A DNA stretch of 64,000 nt from Luidia sarsii (Eukaryota; Echinodermata; Asteroidea; Paxillosida; Luidiidae). The position numbers were made by a program, and so were the translations under genes. The DNA lies in NCBI GenBank assembly GCA_949987565.1, contig OX465107.1, positions 8,354,721 to 8,418,720 on the forward strand, given 5' to 3'. The notes beneath the pieces are model-generated. The model was given only the letters and a program-made list of their open reading frames with translations. It ran no database searches and was not told the DNA's origin. Of the stretch, positions 1 to 11,612 are shown piece after piece; position 1 is the stretch's first letter; every line of letters starts with the position of its first letter.

Positions 1-1681
1 GCGCGACAGACGATAGGGCTTGTTGCTGACTGAAGGCGACACCGAATGCATCGCGTCAAAGGGCTCTCTGTCCCTCCTCTGTTGCCGGGCATCTTGGGAA
101 GGCGCGGGATCCTTGACATTAAAAATCCTCCCCAGAAATTGTTGCATCATTTCCATGGTGAAAAAAACAACCCAACAATTCGACCGACATTAGTCAAACA
201 ATCAAATTGTATAACATTCTTGGTCAAAAAGACCTCATTTTTTACTTTATCGGTCAAAATCGATCAAAAGCTATACTAACAATTCTGATGAAATCTGCTA
301 AGTTATATGGGCAAACACTTTTTGTAATTTTGTTTTTCAGTATGCCAAAGACACTCAAAAACTCACAGAGTCCACTATAACCGTGTTATTGGAATAAAAC
401 CGAGGTTGTCACTGGGGTATGTGTATAGGCCAAACCTACATGCAGCATTATATTACGACACCGTGTAATAGATAAGCCTCTTGCATATTGCATTTTCAAG
501 CAGACCTAGGTCATATACAGAGTGTACGTTGGACAGCCAGGCATGCAAGGAGTTGTAGGTTTGGTTTCCCGTATATGTACATTGGTCCCCTGTTCGGACT
601 AATGACGATAAGAAAAAACAACCGTAAGCCGGTAGCGTCCGTTCTTAATGCAAACTGCGCCCGGGAAACGTTGTAATAATTGATCGCGTCTGCTATGATA
701 AGCCCTTGGCAAACTATAGGGGGGAAAGCAGCTCAGTTTTTTGTTTTAGTCCTTTCTTAAATTTCAATCAAAGCTGGAGACCTTTAGTCAGAGGAACTTA
801 ATCTGAGAAAATATCCGACCTTTCTTAGCCGGCCTTTTTCAGAGACCCAAGAGAGTGAAAGATCTTGTCGACCTCTCTTCAAGTTCCTTATTGTTTTTGT
901 GTTTTTTTCCCATTTTCAGCGCCGGGCATTGGTGAAACGATCTGAGCAGAATGTAGATAATACGACACGGCCGGTAGTTCTAAACGCAAAACATAACCAA
1001 ACTGGTCCATATAGTGGTCAGCGACCACCTTATGCGACGTCGGAGAAACCCAGTGTGATTTTCAAGGAGCTGCTGAGACACTGCGTCAAACGTCTCCCGA
1101 TTTGAATGGATGATATCGTCAACGGATGAGGGCAACAGATTGACATTTCCAAGCTAGGCCGAGTCTTTTAAATTATGCCTCCTGTATGTTTTTACATTTC
1201 AATATGTGCTTCGTCACTGCAGAGTTTCACTGCTATCCGCTTTTCATTTGTTGCCTTCTCTCCGTCTTGAAATTCTAACTCAGCTATGCAATCACATTTT
1301 ATGGCAATGGGTAAACACGTGCTGAATGACTTGCCCGCTGGTGGTCACCAGAAATTCGGAGATTCGGACTGTGTTATCCAAATCTTTCGGTTGTCTTGTG
1401 CCCTGCGGGGTGGGTTGGCCGGGCATTTCCAGATACTTGCGTCTGAGAAAAAGGGAAGGAAAAGAAGAAGACAATCTCACTGGGAAACTGATCGACTTGC
1501 CGTCGTGACCTCTGTTCACCTTCTCCTCTTGAGTATAGTCTCCGATGAGATTGTTATCGCGAGCTGTACATCAAGATGACGAACACGCTCAGTATTGAGC
1601 CGGGGCCTGTACCGCCCTGCCCTGACCCGGATTCGACAGCTTCCGAATTCTTGATCTGAAGCCAAATCTATCTGACGGTAA
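1..1681. other. No gene recognised
   Basis: AT-moderate unique-looking sequence. Short open frames exist on both strands, none longer than 97 codons and none with recognisable domains. A weak acceptor-like site (polypyrimidine followed by AG) near 340 leads into only 18 open codons, too little to call an exon. I see nothing else here. Confidence 0.5.
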
Positions 1682-2037
1682 CTATCCGCACTAGACTATT
1701 TTGGGGGGGGGGGGTGTTTTACCGAGACGATTGTTGAATGAAAGATGGTCAAATGTAACCACTGTCCGCACTTGGACTTTTGACACTGAAAATCTTTTAC
1801 CAAAACCGTGGTAGAAGTAACCGAGCTGGCAGTATAATGACTCAAAACAATGCAAAATGCTTGCGTGGCGGCCTGTGCAGCATGATCTCGCTCCAACGGC
1901 CGTATATGCACTGTCCGCACTGGAGTTATCGTCTTGGGAAAGGTAACTTTTCCTTGGCAGCAGTTGGCCGGTAGAAGTTACCGCTGGACTCTGAAAAAGT
2001 AACTGAGGAAAACGTTCTAGGCTGTCCGCACTGGACT
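1682..2037. repeat. Degenerate tandem repeat with CTGTCCGCACTGGACT core
   Basis: The core CTGTCCGCACTGGACT, or a near-identical form, occurs at about 1682, 1762, 1911 and 2022. Between cores, related segments recur (GGTAGAAGTAACCG near 1809 and GGTAGAAGTTACCG near 1968). Spacing is irregular (about 80, 149 and 111 bp), so this is a decayed tandem repeat. A poly-G run lies at about 1703-1713. No coding potential is seen. Confidence 0.6.
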
Positions 2038-3477
2038 GAAAATGGGGAAAGTTCCTATTGTCTCAGTAAGTTTGACCGAATAAAGTCCAGTGCACCAGTG
2101 TTGCATTACATGTGAAATCCGGATGACGCTCTTACCTGTATCTGTCATTGGGAGAATATGTTCACGCAAGGACGACAGAAGCAGACGCCATCTTTGCTGT
2201 CTGTTCGTCTTCGTGCAGATTACGATACCGCATAACCAAACGTTTGGCAGTAACCTCTTCTTCTGTGACCCCAGGTCACATCTTTATATTGTTCTTTGCC
2301 AATTGGAAAACCAGGGCCCTCCGTAGGACTCTGGCGGCTCACTTTGGACATGGTCTCAGAAGAGATTTTTATTCAAGGAACTGGTGTCAAAATTATCGGT
2401 GTATCACTCCGCGCATCTAGCCATTCATCAGCGCACTAAAATGTCCTCTTCCTTGACAAACATACACTATATCATAATGAATTACGTCTTAATGTTTTAG
2501 AAGGTCAATGTTACAATTTGATTGTATGATGTGTGCGCTGACAATGGATACAACGTTATCATATTGACTGCTATAAGTATTGAGCATTTCTCAAACAGTT
2601 TTAAAAGGGTAATTTCTACTTTATCTCCTAAGTTAACGTCATTCAAATACATTAGTGTTGCGTACCATATCGCACGTTCGCAATGACGAGGGTCAGCAGA
2701 GCCTCTGTAGAATGAAAACCAGGTCCTGAAAGATCGCGTCTGCCCAAATAATTGCCACATATATAACTGTGGAAATTGGTATCATGATGAGTTGTCGTTT
2801 CGGTTTATCCAGGCCGCCGGCAATGTGCGTCACGCTGTGAATGCGGGAACCCGTCTTACACGCGACAAGGAATCTTGAGTTCGTCTCCTGCCTCTTCCCC
2901 CCACTTCTCCATCCCTCATCCTCCCTCCTCGATATCGCATCGCACCGCGAATCACCCCGCGGCATCCGAACCTCCAATCTTCCCTGCCCAAAATGTGCCT
3001 CCAATATGATTACGGCCACCCGGAGCATGAGTATACAGGGGGGAGGGGCGGTTGAGTTGGCGCTGGGGTTGAGGAGTGGGGGAGGGAGAGATGTCTTTGG
3101 ACTTACGTGTACGAAAGGGTGGCTTGGCAACACGGTGCTGCGTGTATAGCGAGCCGTCCACTGCCTTGTAAGCCCTGCGTCTTATGCTGACCCCCCCCCC
3201 CCCCCTCTGCACCCAAGCTGCGGCCGCACGTCTGATTTGTGATTACTATTCGATGCATGTCCCCTAATTGATGTCCCCGGAGAAGAAAAAAGAGAGAGAG
3301 GAAATATCGGAAACGCTCTCAGCGCGTGGCACATTTTCACTCTGAGGAATAGTATAGAGGTAGATACATTATGGACGCCACTCAATTTCATCAGCTCGCA
3401 TCCCAAGATACGAAAGGTCTTGTTCCCAATGCCCCCAAACCACAACCGAATAATTGTAAAATGTAGAATAGATCAGA
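2038..3477. other. No gene recognised; short C-homopolymer
   Basis: Open frames of up to 146 codons occur on the minus strand around 2693-3133, but their composition is unremarkable and they match nothing I recognise. A poly-C run lies at about 3190-3205, and GA-rich sequence at about 3280-3302. Nothing else can be supported. Confidence 0.45.
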
Positions 3478-3549
3478 CTTGAAGGTTTGCATGGTGGAAG
3501 TACGATAAGTGGAAAGTTTGCGTTGACACTTCTCTTTCTCTTTTTGAGA
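3478..3549 (-). repeat. Fragment of hairpin MITE family (copy 1)
   Basis: The segment carries ATAAGTGGAAAGTTTGCG followed by a TTCTCTTTCTC stretch. These match the left arm of the complete hairpin element at 23998-24190 (ATAAGTGGAAGGTTTGCG there). It also repeats the GGTTTGCATGGTGGAAGT part seen in reverse in the copies at 13.7 and 45.9 kb. It abuts the TTAA element at 3550, so the two may be nested. Non-coding. Confidence 0.5.
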
Positions 3550-3767
3550 TTTTCACATAAATTCAGCATTTAACGTATTGTTCCGAAAAAAATCGTTTAA
3601 ATCTAGGGGTGAGACGTAAACGATTTTTTGTTTTACTTTTTTCACCAGAAATACAGCATTTGCAGTGCGAGGTTTCTACTATAACCATCTTCAAACTGTG
3701 TAAGTTTCATGTACGTCTGTGAACATTTCTGTTTGTCGATCTTACCAATGTTGTGTAGGGGCTTTAA
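3550..3767 (-). repeat. TTAA-flanked MITE, truncated copy (copy 1)
   Basis: Read on the minus strand from 3767, this begins TTAAAGCCCCTACACAACAT and aligns over about 200 bp with the full-length copy at 63136-63512. Shared blocks include TTTGAAGATGGTTATAGTAG and the CCCCTAGAT...AAACGATTTTT segment. The distal end is missing, apparently truncated by or merged with the hairpin element at 3478-3549. A TTAA target site and inverted termini are typical of piggyBac-type non-autonomous elements. That assignment is inference. Confidence 0.65.
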
Positions 3768-6700
3768 GCGGCTCTATGAAATTGGGCCCTGACCTGTTTA
3801 AACGGTAACAGTATCACTTCATACGAGCACGTTCAGAAACCTGGATTAAAGGAGTACACTGAGTATGCTGATTGGACAGTGTCTCTGTCGGTAGGTCCCT
3901 GAAGAAATATTTCTATTCCGTATTCACGTACCGGTTGTCGTTATGATCATTTCCAACGGGCTGTCTCGTACGTCATCGGGTGGAGCCATTGGACAGTAAG
4001 GTTGACCAATTTTAAAGAGGGAGAGTTTTCTTGATGACGTGGGTTCAGCTGGAAATGTTACTTGAAACTAATTAATTTGGATCAAATCGCCGATGCTTAA
4101 GTTTTTTTTCTTTACGTGCCCGCGCCACTTTAAGTCCCGGTTCAGTCAAGTTTTCTTCGCCTTTTTCTAAATTATTCAAAAATTCCCAGTCATTTTTCTC
4201 TATATTTGTTTATTTCGGATTTTGGTTGTTTATCTCCTTACCAGCAAACACCATTGCAGGAAAAAAAACCTCTTGGTTCCCGTTTTAATTTGCAAGAGTC
4301 TCAGGTTGTCGAATTGGGACTAGGAGATGAAGCGGTTGTTTCGATTTGGAAAACGGATCTATAAATTTTCAAGATGACCCACAAATGATGAAACAAAATA
4401 TTGTGCGCACTAGAAAATTTAGTCATTAATTTACGATACAAACTGCTGAAGCGGCTCTTCACGGAGACGTCTTCAATATCTAAATCTGTCACGGTCACAC
4501 TTTCCCTCTAAGTGGCGTCGCGTTGATAAACTTTGATGGCATCGCGGCCGCGGATGAGGGATGGAGCGATCGCTTAACTTGGGGGAGTAGACTTCGAGGC
4601 AAGCCGCGCCTGTTTTGTGCACACGGAAGAAACCGCTCGCGTTCTTCGCTCCAGACCGCATTGGTAATGATGATTTGTGTGGTGACCCGTGGATGAGTAG
4701 ATATATAGGACAGGGACAATTCGGCGTGCCGACTGTAGAGCAAGCAATCATAGGGGGAGGGGCCCGCTCTCTATTACCTGGTCGTAATTGCTCCGTAATT
4801 GCTTAGTGGAAAGAAAGAGAGCAGTGCAGCGTGTAGAACGAACCGTTACGAAGAGAACGCCGCAATGGGGGTTCCCAGTAATGGTGAGCTCTTCTCTTTC
4901 GCATCAAATGATAACCTGAGCGCTGAGAGCATTTAGAAAAGGGAAAACGGCAGACGACGGAAGGAAATACGCATAGCACGCAATGTTTGCGGTCTCCCTA
5001 ATTATGTGGGGGTTTTTCTCTGCGCTCGGTAGACCTGCCAGCGTGTGGCGGTTTCTCCATGGAGCGCTCAAGGGAATTATGTTCGGGCGCAGCTACCATT
5101 TCAAATAGTGAGCGATTTCGCTGACGCCGCAGAAGATTTATGTGGGGGCTATGGGCAGATACACGGTGACCGCTGTCGGGTCATGTAGCAAGGAGCCCTC
5201 AACGGGTGACCTATACGGGATGCGACCACGGGCACGTGCAGGGGTAGCTGTAGCGTGCCTCTGTGGTGCGGTTGTCTTGAGTGGCCGCGGCGGTGATGTG
5301 TCATTTTAATCCAGAACGAGGCCTGAATAGTCAGTCGTGCAAAACCATGTAATGGAGCCAGCTGGCTTGGATGTCCCTGGTCCGTCCTACCGACTCCCGA
5401 GGGTGGAGAAGGTTCTTGTATGGACAGAGACAACCAGCCCATTTACAGTCGTTTATTGATTGCGATTTCCTTCTTTCGTTTTTTCTACTTGAACACCGTC
5501 ATTCCTGTTTCGGCCTCCAAAGTTTGGATCGCAGATTTCAGAGTCACCCCTCTCAGTTGTTTTGACCGACCGAGCAGAGGACTACCAACAAAAAAGGGAA
5601 CTCGATCGTTACCCCTGTCCCACAAGAAACTACAACACTCACCAAGTTAAGAGTTTATGAATCAGGAAGTTCAATTTAATGTTTGCCTTTGTCATCCTTA
5701 AATGCGTCATTCGGGTACTTATCACGTTATACATATTTCGCTTGCTTACACTAACAACGGTCTATAAAAACACAAAGGAAGAGTGAGTTCTACCGCTTTC
5801 AATCTGTAGACGTACACTGTCACCAAGTTGGTCAGACTGTTCAGCGAGTTGAACTAAAAGAGTCACGGATGAAGAGATGCAAGATAACCAGATATTAAAA
5901 AAAGACCGCGTTATTAGATGTATAGAAACAAGTCGTTTGAGATACCAGCTTAAACCAAGGATAGACATTGCAATTTTCTAAGGTAAAAGTCTTACAGTCA
6001 ATCGTGCTTATAGTACTGATGAACGAGTCTATGTACATTTCAAAATATTTGGATTAGGTATCCAAAAAACACTGTCTAAAACAATTCCGTCCAATGTACT
6101 CTTCCATAAACTACGTTTTCCAAAAGTCATATGTATATATATTTTTTTATCTTTGATATCTTACAAGTGATAAAACATACCTTATTTATACTTTCCGCTA
6201 TGTACAACAACCGAAAAGAGAAAGGATCGCAAGCATAGAGACTAGGAATATGTCCACCTTTACAGATACTAAAAAATGGAAACTTTTCAATGTCAGCAGG
6301 ACACCAGGACGCCAATAGTCGGTCATGATTAAGAGATACGTTCTCCACTGACGTAACCTATGATCAACTGGAGCGATTTCACTCGATAACACGAAGTATA
6401 CACCCCTGATATTAGTGAGCATAATCCCCCAAACATTCAATCGTTTTATTTCTGTATTTCTATATATTCACGTTGTCTCGTTTGGGGATTTCTTTTTTTA
6501 AGATTTACGGTTGAAAGATGCTAGCAGGATCATCGGCATGAGAATTGCAGTGAGATGTCTGTGAAGTACGAATGAGTTCGGTGCGATGTCCGGTGTATTG
6601 GGTAAAAAAAATAATAATCACGAACAAGTTAATGTGGATTTCCTGCGTGGCAGCTGCGTTTGAGTAATCTTCCCCCATTGGGGGGATTTCGGCACTTGCT

Positions 6701-6799
6701 TGCCGGGAAATGGGCAAAAACAACTCTGACATTCAACTGGATCATAAAAAGCCCCTATGCGATGTTTTGAGGGAGTACTTTGACGACATTTCGCGCACA
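3768..6799. other. No gene recognised
   Basis: Unique-looking sequence, somewhat richer in GC at 4500-5450 and AT-rich at 5650-6650. Open frames stay below 100 codons with no recognisable motifs. No repeat array or RNA gene is apparent. Confidence 0.45.
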
Positions 6800-7700
6800 G
6801 CAGCGTCACGGAGTGTCAGTTTAGTCCGTCCTCATCAATTTGTCTGTGGGTTCGGAGAGATGTTCGTCCGGCTGGTCGTCGGCTGTCTCTTGTGCGCTCG
6901 GTCTCGGTCAGGAATGCGTCTTTGTCCGGGGAAGTCGTTTTTGTTCGTGTCGACATGGCTTTGTCGTCACCTTGTCGGCCGTCCACGTCAACATTTTCTG
7001 TCGACAGTAGGCCTATCTGTCAAAAACTCTGTCAACGGGGGCTCTGTGTCGACATCCTTGTCGGTGAGGCTGTGTGTCGATAGCCTATACAGCCTCGTGG
7101 AGTTGTGAGTTCCCTGTCATGTCGGTGATGACGTGGGTAAGGACCAACGTCACCCAAGCGGTCATTTCGATCAGTCGTGGAGATCGGTCGATGGGCTGAT
7201 TGTTCCTTTCTGGTCATTGCCACCCGAGGCTGGGTCAGTCCGTCAGTGTTATCCAGTCATCGAGAAGGTCGCCCGTCTATGTGCTAGCTCGTAAAAAAGT
7301 GGCTAATTGTCCCCGTGCATCGATTGGTCAGTGCCGCTACGGGTCACTGTGAGGGTCCTGTGACCTCGGGGGGTCGATTGGACATTCATCAGGTCCTCGC
7401 CCACTCTGAAGCTCCAGTGTCCGACCCATGTGCAATGTCAAGCCTATGATGTTTTGGAGGCGACTGTGCACACAATCTACAAAGGCAACCACGCCTCACA
7501 GTCCGCCGAGTCTCAGCCGCCCGTCAGGCTCCCTCGGTCGAGTCGTGAAGGTCGCAATGTCCGTCGGTCAGTCGATCTGATGTCCAGTGAATGCTTAAGT
7601 CTTCCCTGCCGGTATAAAGGCTCAAAATGCATCGTCATTTCGTGGGCCGGCCGCCTGCAAGTTAGCCGGTCGGTCGGTCACTCAACCACTGCATTTCCGG
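6800..7700. repeat. GTC/GTCGG-rich degenerate simple-sequence region
   Basis: For about 900 bp the plus strand is unusually rich in GTC, GTCG and TCGGTC words (for example at 6870-6910, 6940-7030, 7050-7080, and the GTCGGTCGGTC run at 7668-7680). The matching CAG/GAC words on the same strand are fewer. It reads as a decayed GTCG-type repeat. Open frames of 132 and 184 codons cross it (6710-7108, 7430-7984) but look like products of the repeat composition, not genes. Confidence 0.35.
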
Positions 7701-7766
7701 AACTCGTGGCGAGGCGCCTGATATTTTTCTTCAGTACAATTTCCGTTGTGTGTTGTTGTCTCTTTC

Positions 7767-7794
7767 GGGGGGGGGAGGGTGGTGGGGGGGGGGG
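7767..7794 (+). repeat. G-homopolymer cluster, potential G-quadruplex
   Basis: Runs of 9, 3, 2 and 11 G separated by single A or T bases in 28 bp. Sequence of this kind can fold as a G-quadruplex on the plus strand. Similar G or C runs occur elsewhere in the window (about 1703, 3190, 8610, 19063, 24541, 28815, 43131 and 46344). Confidence 0.6.
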
Positions 7795-10517
7795 CTCGTC
7801 TAAAAGACGAAACGTTTCTCTATCTCGTATATTTTCATTTCGTTGTTGTTGCCAACTTGATAACATATGGGAACATAACGTATGGGAACGACATCATTTG
7901 ATTTGGCACCTCACTCGGCAAGTGTCTCTGCCGGTCTGTCTCCCGTCGCCCCAAATAAGTCCCTGCCCATTCTGTCCGTATTAAATGTCACTTCCTGTTT
8001 GTAGCCTTTCGCCTCTTCCCACCCTAAGCCCGGTTGGTATTTTTTTCTTCGTTTCCCTGTTGCGCGTATAATGTATTCCCTGACCAGACTTGCACCGGAT
8101 CCCCCACATCCGCCCCAGAAATTTGGGGTTTTTTTTTTGTTTGTTTTAGTTTCCGTCAATCGCTGCGTGCGAATGAGAATGGCTGCCGTCCCCCGCTTGC
8201 ATCTCGGCGTTGTCGCCAAAATGAAGAAACTGCTTATGACTCGTTTACGGTATATTCACGTGCCGGTGATGCAGCATGGTGAAGTGTTAAAATCGTGGGG
8301 CACAAAAGTGGTATGTTTTTTGGCCCAAAACTTTGTTTTCATCAGCAAAATCGGGAGTGTGTGCCTGAATTTGAGCGACACTTTTGACTTTAATTGACCA
8401 GTGAGGTTGCTGTATTGACCAACGTTGTTCAAACATAATCAATTAAATCTTTCTCACAATTTGTTGGTTTGCATGTGTTGGGTTTTTGTGGGAGGGGTGG
8501 GGGATATGCTCGACCGGTCGATGCGGGAGGTCACAGGTCAGAGATCATCAAAGTAATCTTTCGTGGTATGGTCACTCCTCCGTGCACCATTCCCGCTCTC
8601 GTGCCGATTCCCCCCCCCCCTCCCATCGCATCTTACATAAAAAAAACCAAGACGGTCGGGCCATCGAGGTCGTCATCAGATCCCGATGCAATATCCACCT
8701 GTGCATGGCGTGCATCACGTGCTTATTGCCCTCTCTCAATCGATTCATTCATCATGTTACCTGAACAGCATTCCGTAAACACCGCCGTAAAATGTTCATG
8801 ATCGAGCTGAACGTTTTTTTCATTGTTAACATTTTGTGCACATTCTCGTAAAAACCTTTCTTTCTCTTTTACTTGAAAACCAGCGTCTACTGAAACACAC
8901 GGGCCCGACCTTACTCTTTACTAATCAGATCCCTTTTATCTTTCACCCTGGTGCTCGCGTCCACTGCTTGACACGCACTAAAGTACCGTTCCACACAGAC
9001 CTCTGAAAAAACCTTCAGTGCGTTACTGCGTCTATAAAAAAAAAAATCAATTCGATCCTTCTCTGCCCCCTCCCTCCACCGCTCCCGACTAATTAGTTCC
9101 CAACGAGCCCCCACCTCCCCTCCTTGGACTAGCTCGGATATCAGCCAACACATGCTCAATCACGGCGACCATTTCGCTGTTCTTATCGATTCTGTGTTAA
9201 GCCTATACCCCCTGTGACCCTGGCCTTCGGAAACAAAAAGAGAGAGAGAGACAAACAATTCGGCGAACGCAAGACGCGACCTTTGCTGACGGTAAGCAAA
9301 TGCTCAAGGTTGACCTTCACCAATCCCGGGGCTCGGCCATTTTAAAAGGATGTTGTGAACTTCCCCTGCACGCCCCCTTTAAAGTAAAAAAAAGCCCCGT
9401 TGATTGAATTGGTGTTCGCCAACGTGTGGACACAGGTTCATTATTAATCCACAGCCGTATTTGACTACATATTTATACAGAAAATCCCGGTAAACACGCT
9501 GAAACACGACTTCATCTGATGTCGGACGTATTTCCACATTAATCCTTATTCTGTCTGATTATGAGTCACACCGAATACGTAACAGAACCCGCAGTAACTT
9601 GTTACTCGTAATTTCGCCAGAGTTGTTTTTTCTTCAGAAGTCCGTCATGTCAAACATCCCCCCAGACTAGTGACACATCTTCTTGGCGCCTCTAGAACCA
9701 GTTCGCTGGTATTAATTTGAAAGAGGAGCCGGAGAAAAGTGACGCTCACTAACGACTAGGGCGCGTTGGTGACCTGGCGTCTCTTTCCCTGAAGCAACCA
9801 AAACGCTAGGTGGCGCTCTCCTATCTGTCCGGCAACAGATATCCTTGAAGGACCACGAAAATGCATTCCATGGTGCAATGTCAGAGTACCATTATCCACA
9901 GTGTCACTTTCATGCATTTATGCTTAATGCGAACTGTCTGACAGCCAAGCAACCAAGCGTAAATACGTTAACTTGAGCAATTTCCTTCACAGATTTAAAA
10001 CCGTATTGCACCAATGAATGTCGACAAAGTTGTCTACCATTAACCTGATTTCCTTCTAGTTGACCTCATCAAGACTTACTGTTCTTGCTGATTTGTCAAT
10101 CAGTTCAATCTCACATTACCATGGCTTCTGCCTCACTTTGATACGTAACCATGACATCGATGACCTATTATACAGCCCCATGATTAAACGGTGTGTTGGT
10201 ACAGTTTGTGCGATAATTACGCCGTACACTCTGTCGACTTAGTTAACTTAGTTTGCTGTCAGTAGCAATAAACAAAAAACATGGCATTAAATTTCGGAGC
10301 ATCCATTCGTTCCAAGCATCTATTTTCCATTTCTCAAAATGAGCAAGGTGTAACGAACTCCAAACAGTTCCTTGAATAAACTCATAGGAGATTAACGGTT
10401 ATTTTGTGCACGCACAAGTACAAGCAATAGTTTCCGTAGTAAATGAATACGTCGGTAGAATTAACGAAAATACTTCCGACTATTCGAAACACAAAGATTA
10501 TGTCTTGCTGTGCCTGT
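7795..10517. other. No gene recognised
   Basis: Mixed-composition sequence with no open frame above 110 codons and no recognisable domain. A canonical-looking donor (GGTAAGC) near 9291 has no matching open exon. There is a poly-A tract near 9036-9046 and a GA tract near 9240-9250. Nothing further can be supported. Confidence 0.45.
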
Positions 10518-10556
10518 TTCAATTCAATTCAATTCAATTCAATTCAATTCAATTCA
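10518..10556. repeat. (CAATT)n pentanucleotide microsatellite
   Basis: About seven to eight perfect copies of the AATTC/CAATT pentamer. It keeps all three frames open locally, which explains the QFNSIQFNSIQF-like peptide in an open frame of 143 codons spanning it. That frame is not considered a gene. Confidence 0.9.
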
Positions 10557-11224
10557 TAATGGGAACCTATTGGAATTCCGGATGGAAAATGTCATTTAAA
10601 AAACAAATTACTAATGTGTTTAGAAACCAAACAAAGAAAAAACCCATTAAAAAACACTGTTATAATAGGCGATTGAATACGGCAAGTTGTGTAATTCGAA
10701 GCGTGCTCGTCGCAGATGAACTACGCATCCCGTTTCCCTGCCACAAGATTATTAGCACAGCATTAAAATCAGACTATAGGCCTATAATTCCTCACATCAC
10801 GGACCATGCACTGTATACGTCCTGGGATTGTTCATAAAGCACAGGAGACCTATAGAGCGCCCTCAAGCGGTTGTATGCTCCCAGTTTCACAGACACAGTT
10901 TGGCAAAAGATTACAGCAAAACATCACCGAGGTGGTTCACTTTGTTTTCCCTCCCGCCTCAAAATTCGGCAGGAAACTGTTTGCAACAGTCCCGTACTGT
11001 AACTACAGTTGTATTTAACGGTGTCACCAGAGTACACATACTCTCTGCTCACATTGGTGATGTTTGGTGTTATATTTGCGGTTCAAACAATCACAGTTGA
11101 TATAAAGGTGGATATCTCCTCAACAGAGAGGACGAACCGATCAATTATCGGATTTATTGGGTAATTGGTGTTATAGGAATTATTGTTGTGTTGCGTTCAG
11201 TATTTTGTTTTAGGTAAATTACAT
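10557..11224. other. No gene recognised; downstream of K2P 3' end
   Basis: AT-rich sequence beyond the inferred polyadenylation site of the minus-strand K2P gene. A second AATAAA on the minus strand lies at 11153-11158. There are no coding signals. Confidence 0.45.
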
Positions 11225-11230
11225 TTTATT
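11225..11230 (-). promoter_or_regulatory. Candidate polyadenylation signal of the K2P gene
   Basis: The hexamer AATAAA reads on the minus strand 383 nt past the K2P stop codon, the nearest consensus signal I see downstream. A second one lies at 11153-11158. Which is used, if either, cannot be told from sequence alone. Confidence 0.4.
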
Positions 11231-11612
11231 CAATGATATTTGTTATTGAGAAAATGAAAAATTAATAAGGAATTTCTATTCATGTTTAATTAAAAAGGAA
11301 GCCTTTCCATAATTGCTGGAACCGCATGTACACTTTTTGGCTATTAATTTTTAATATCACAATCATTTCGTCAGAATATTACTGAAATTTCTAGTATAGA
11401 ACACCTTAACCACTGTCGTCTATGTACTACAGAATTTTCAACCGAGATACTAATACTTTACAGCCCTTTTTATGGTCAGATGTTCTCTCTTGTTCTCTAT
11501 ATTATAGTTTTGTTTTGTTTTGTTCCTGGTCTTTCAAAAATGCAATTAAATGGTCGGACTAGTCTGAATGCGACGAGGGACTCTCCAGATCCTCACCGCT
11601 GGTGGCGCTTTG
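11231..11612 (-). other. Putative 3' untranslated region of the K2P gene
   Basis: The AT-rich segment between the stop codon (11613-11615) and the first AATAAA. The drop from the very GC-rich coding exon to AT-rich sequence coincides with the stop codon, which supports the stop as genuine. The extent is inferred. Confidence 0.4.

Noticed and set aside
320..400. Acceptor-like TTTGTTTTTCAG followed by an 18-codon frame
   Set aside because: Too short and no corroborating signals.
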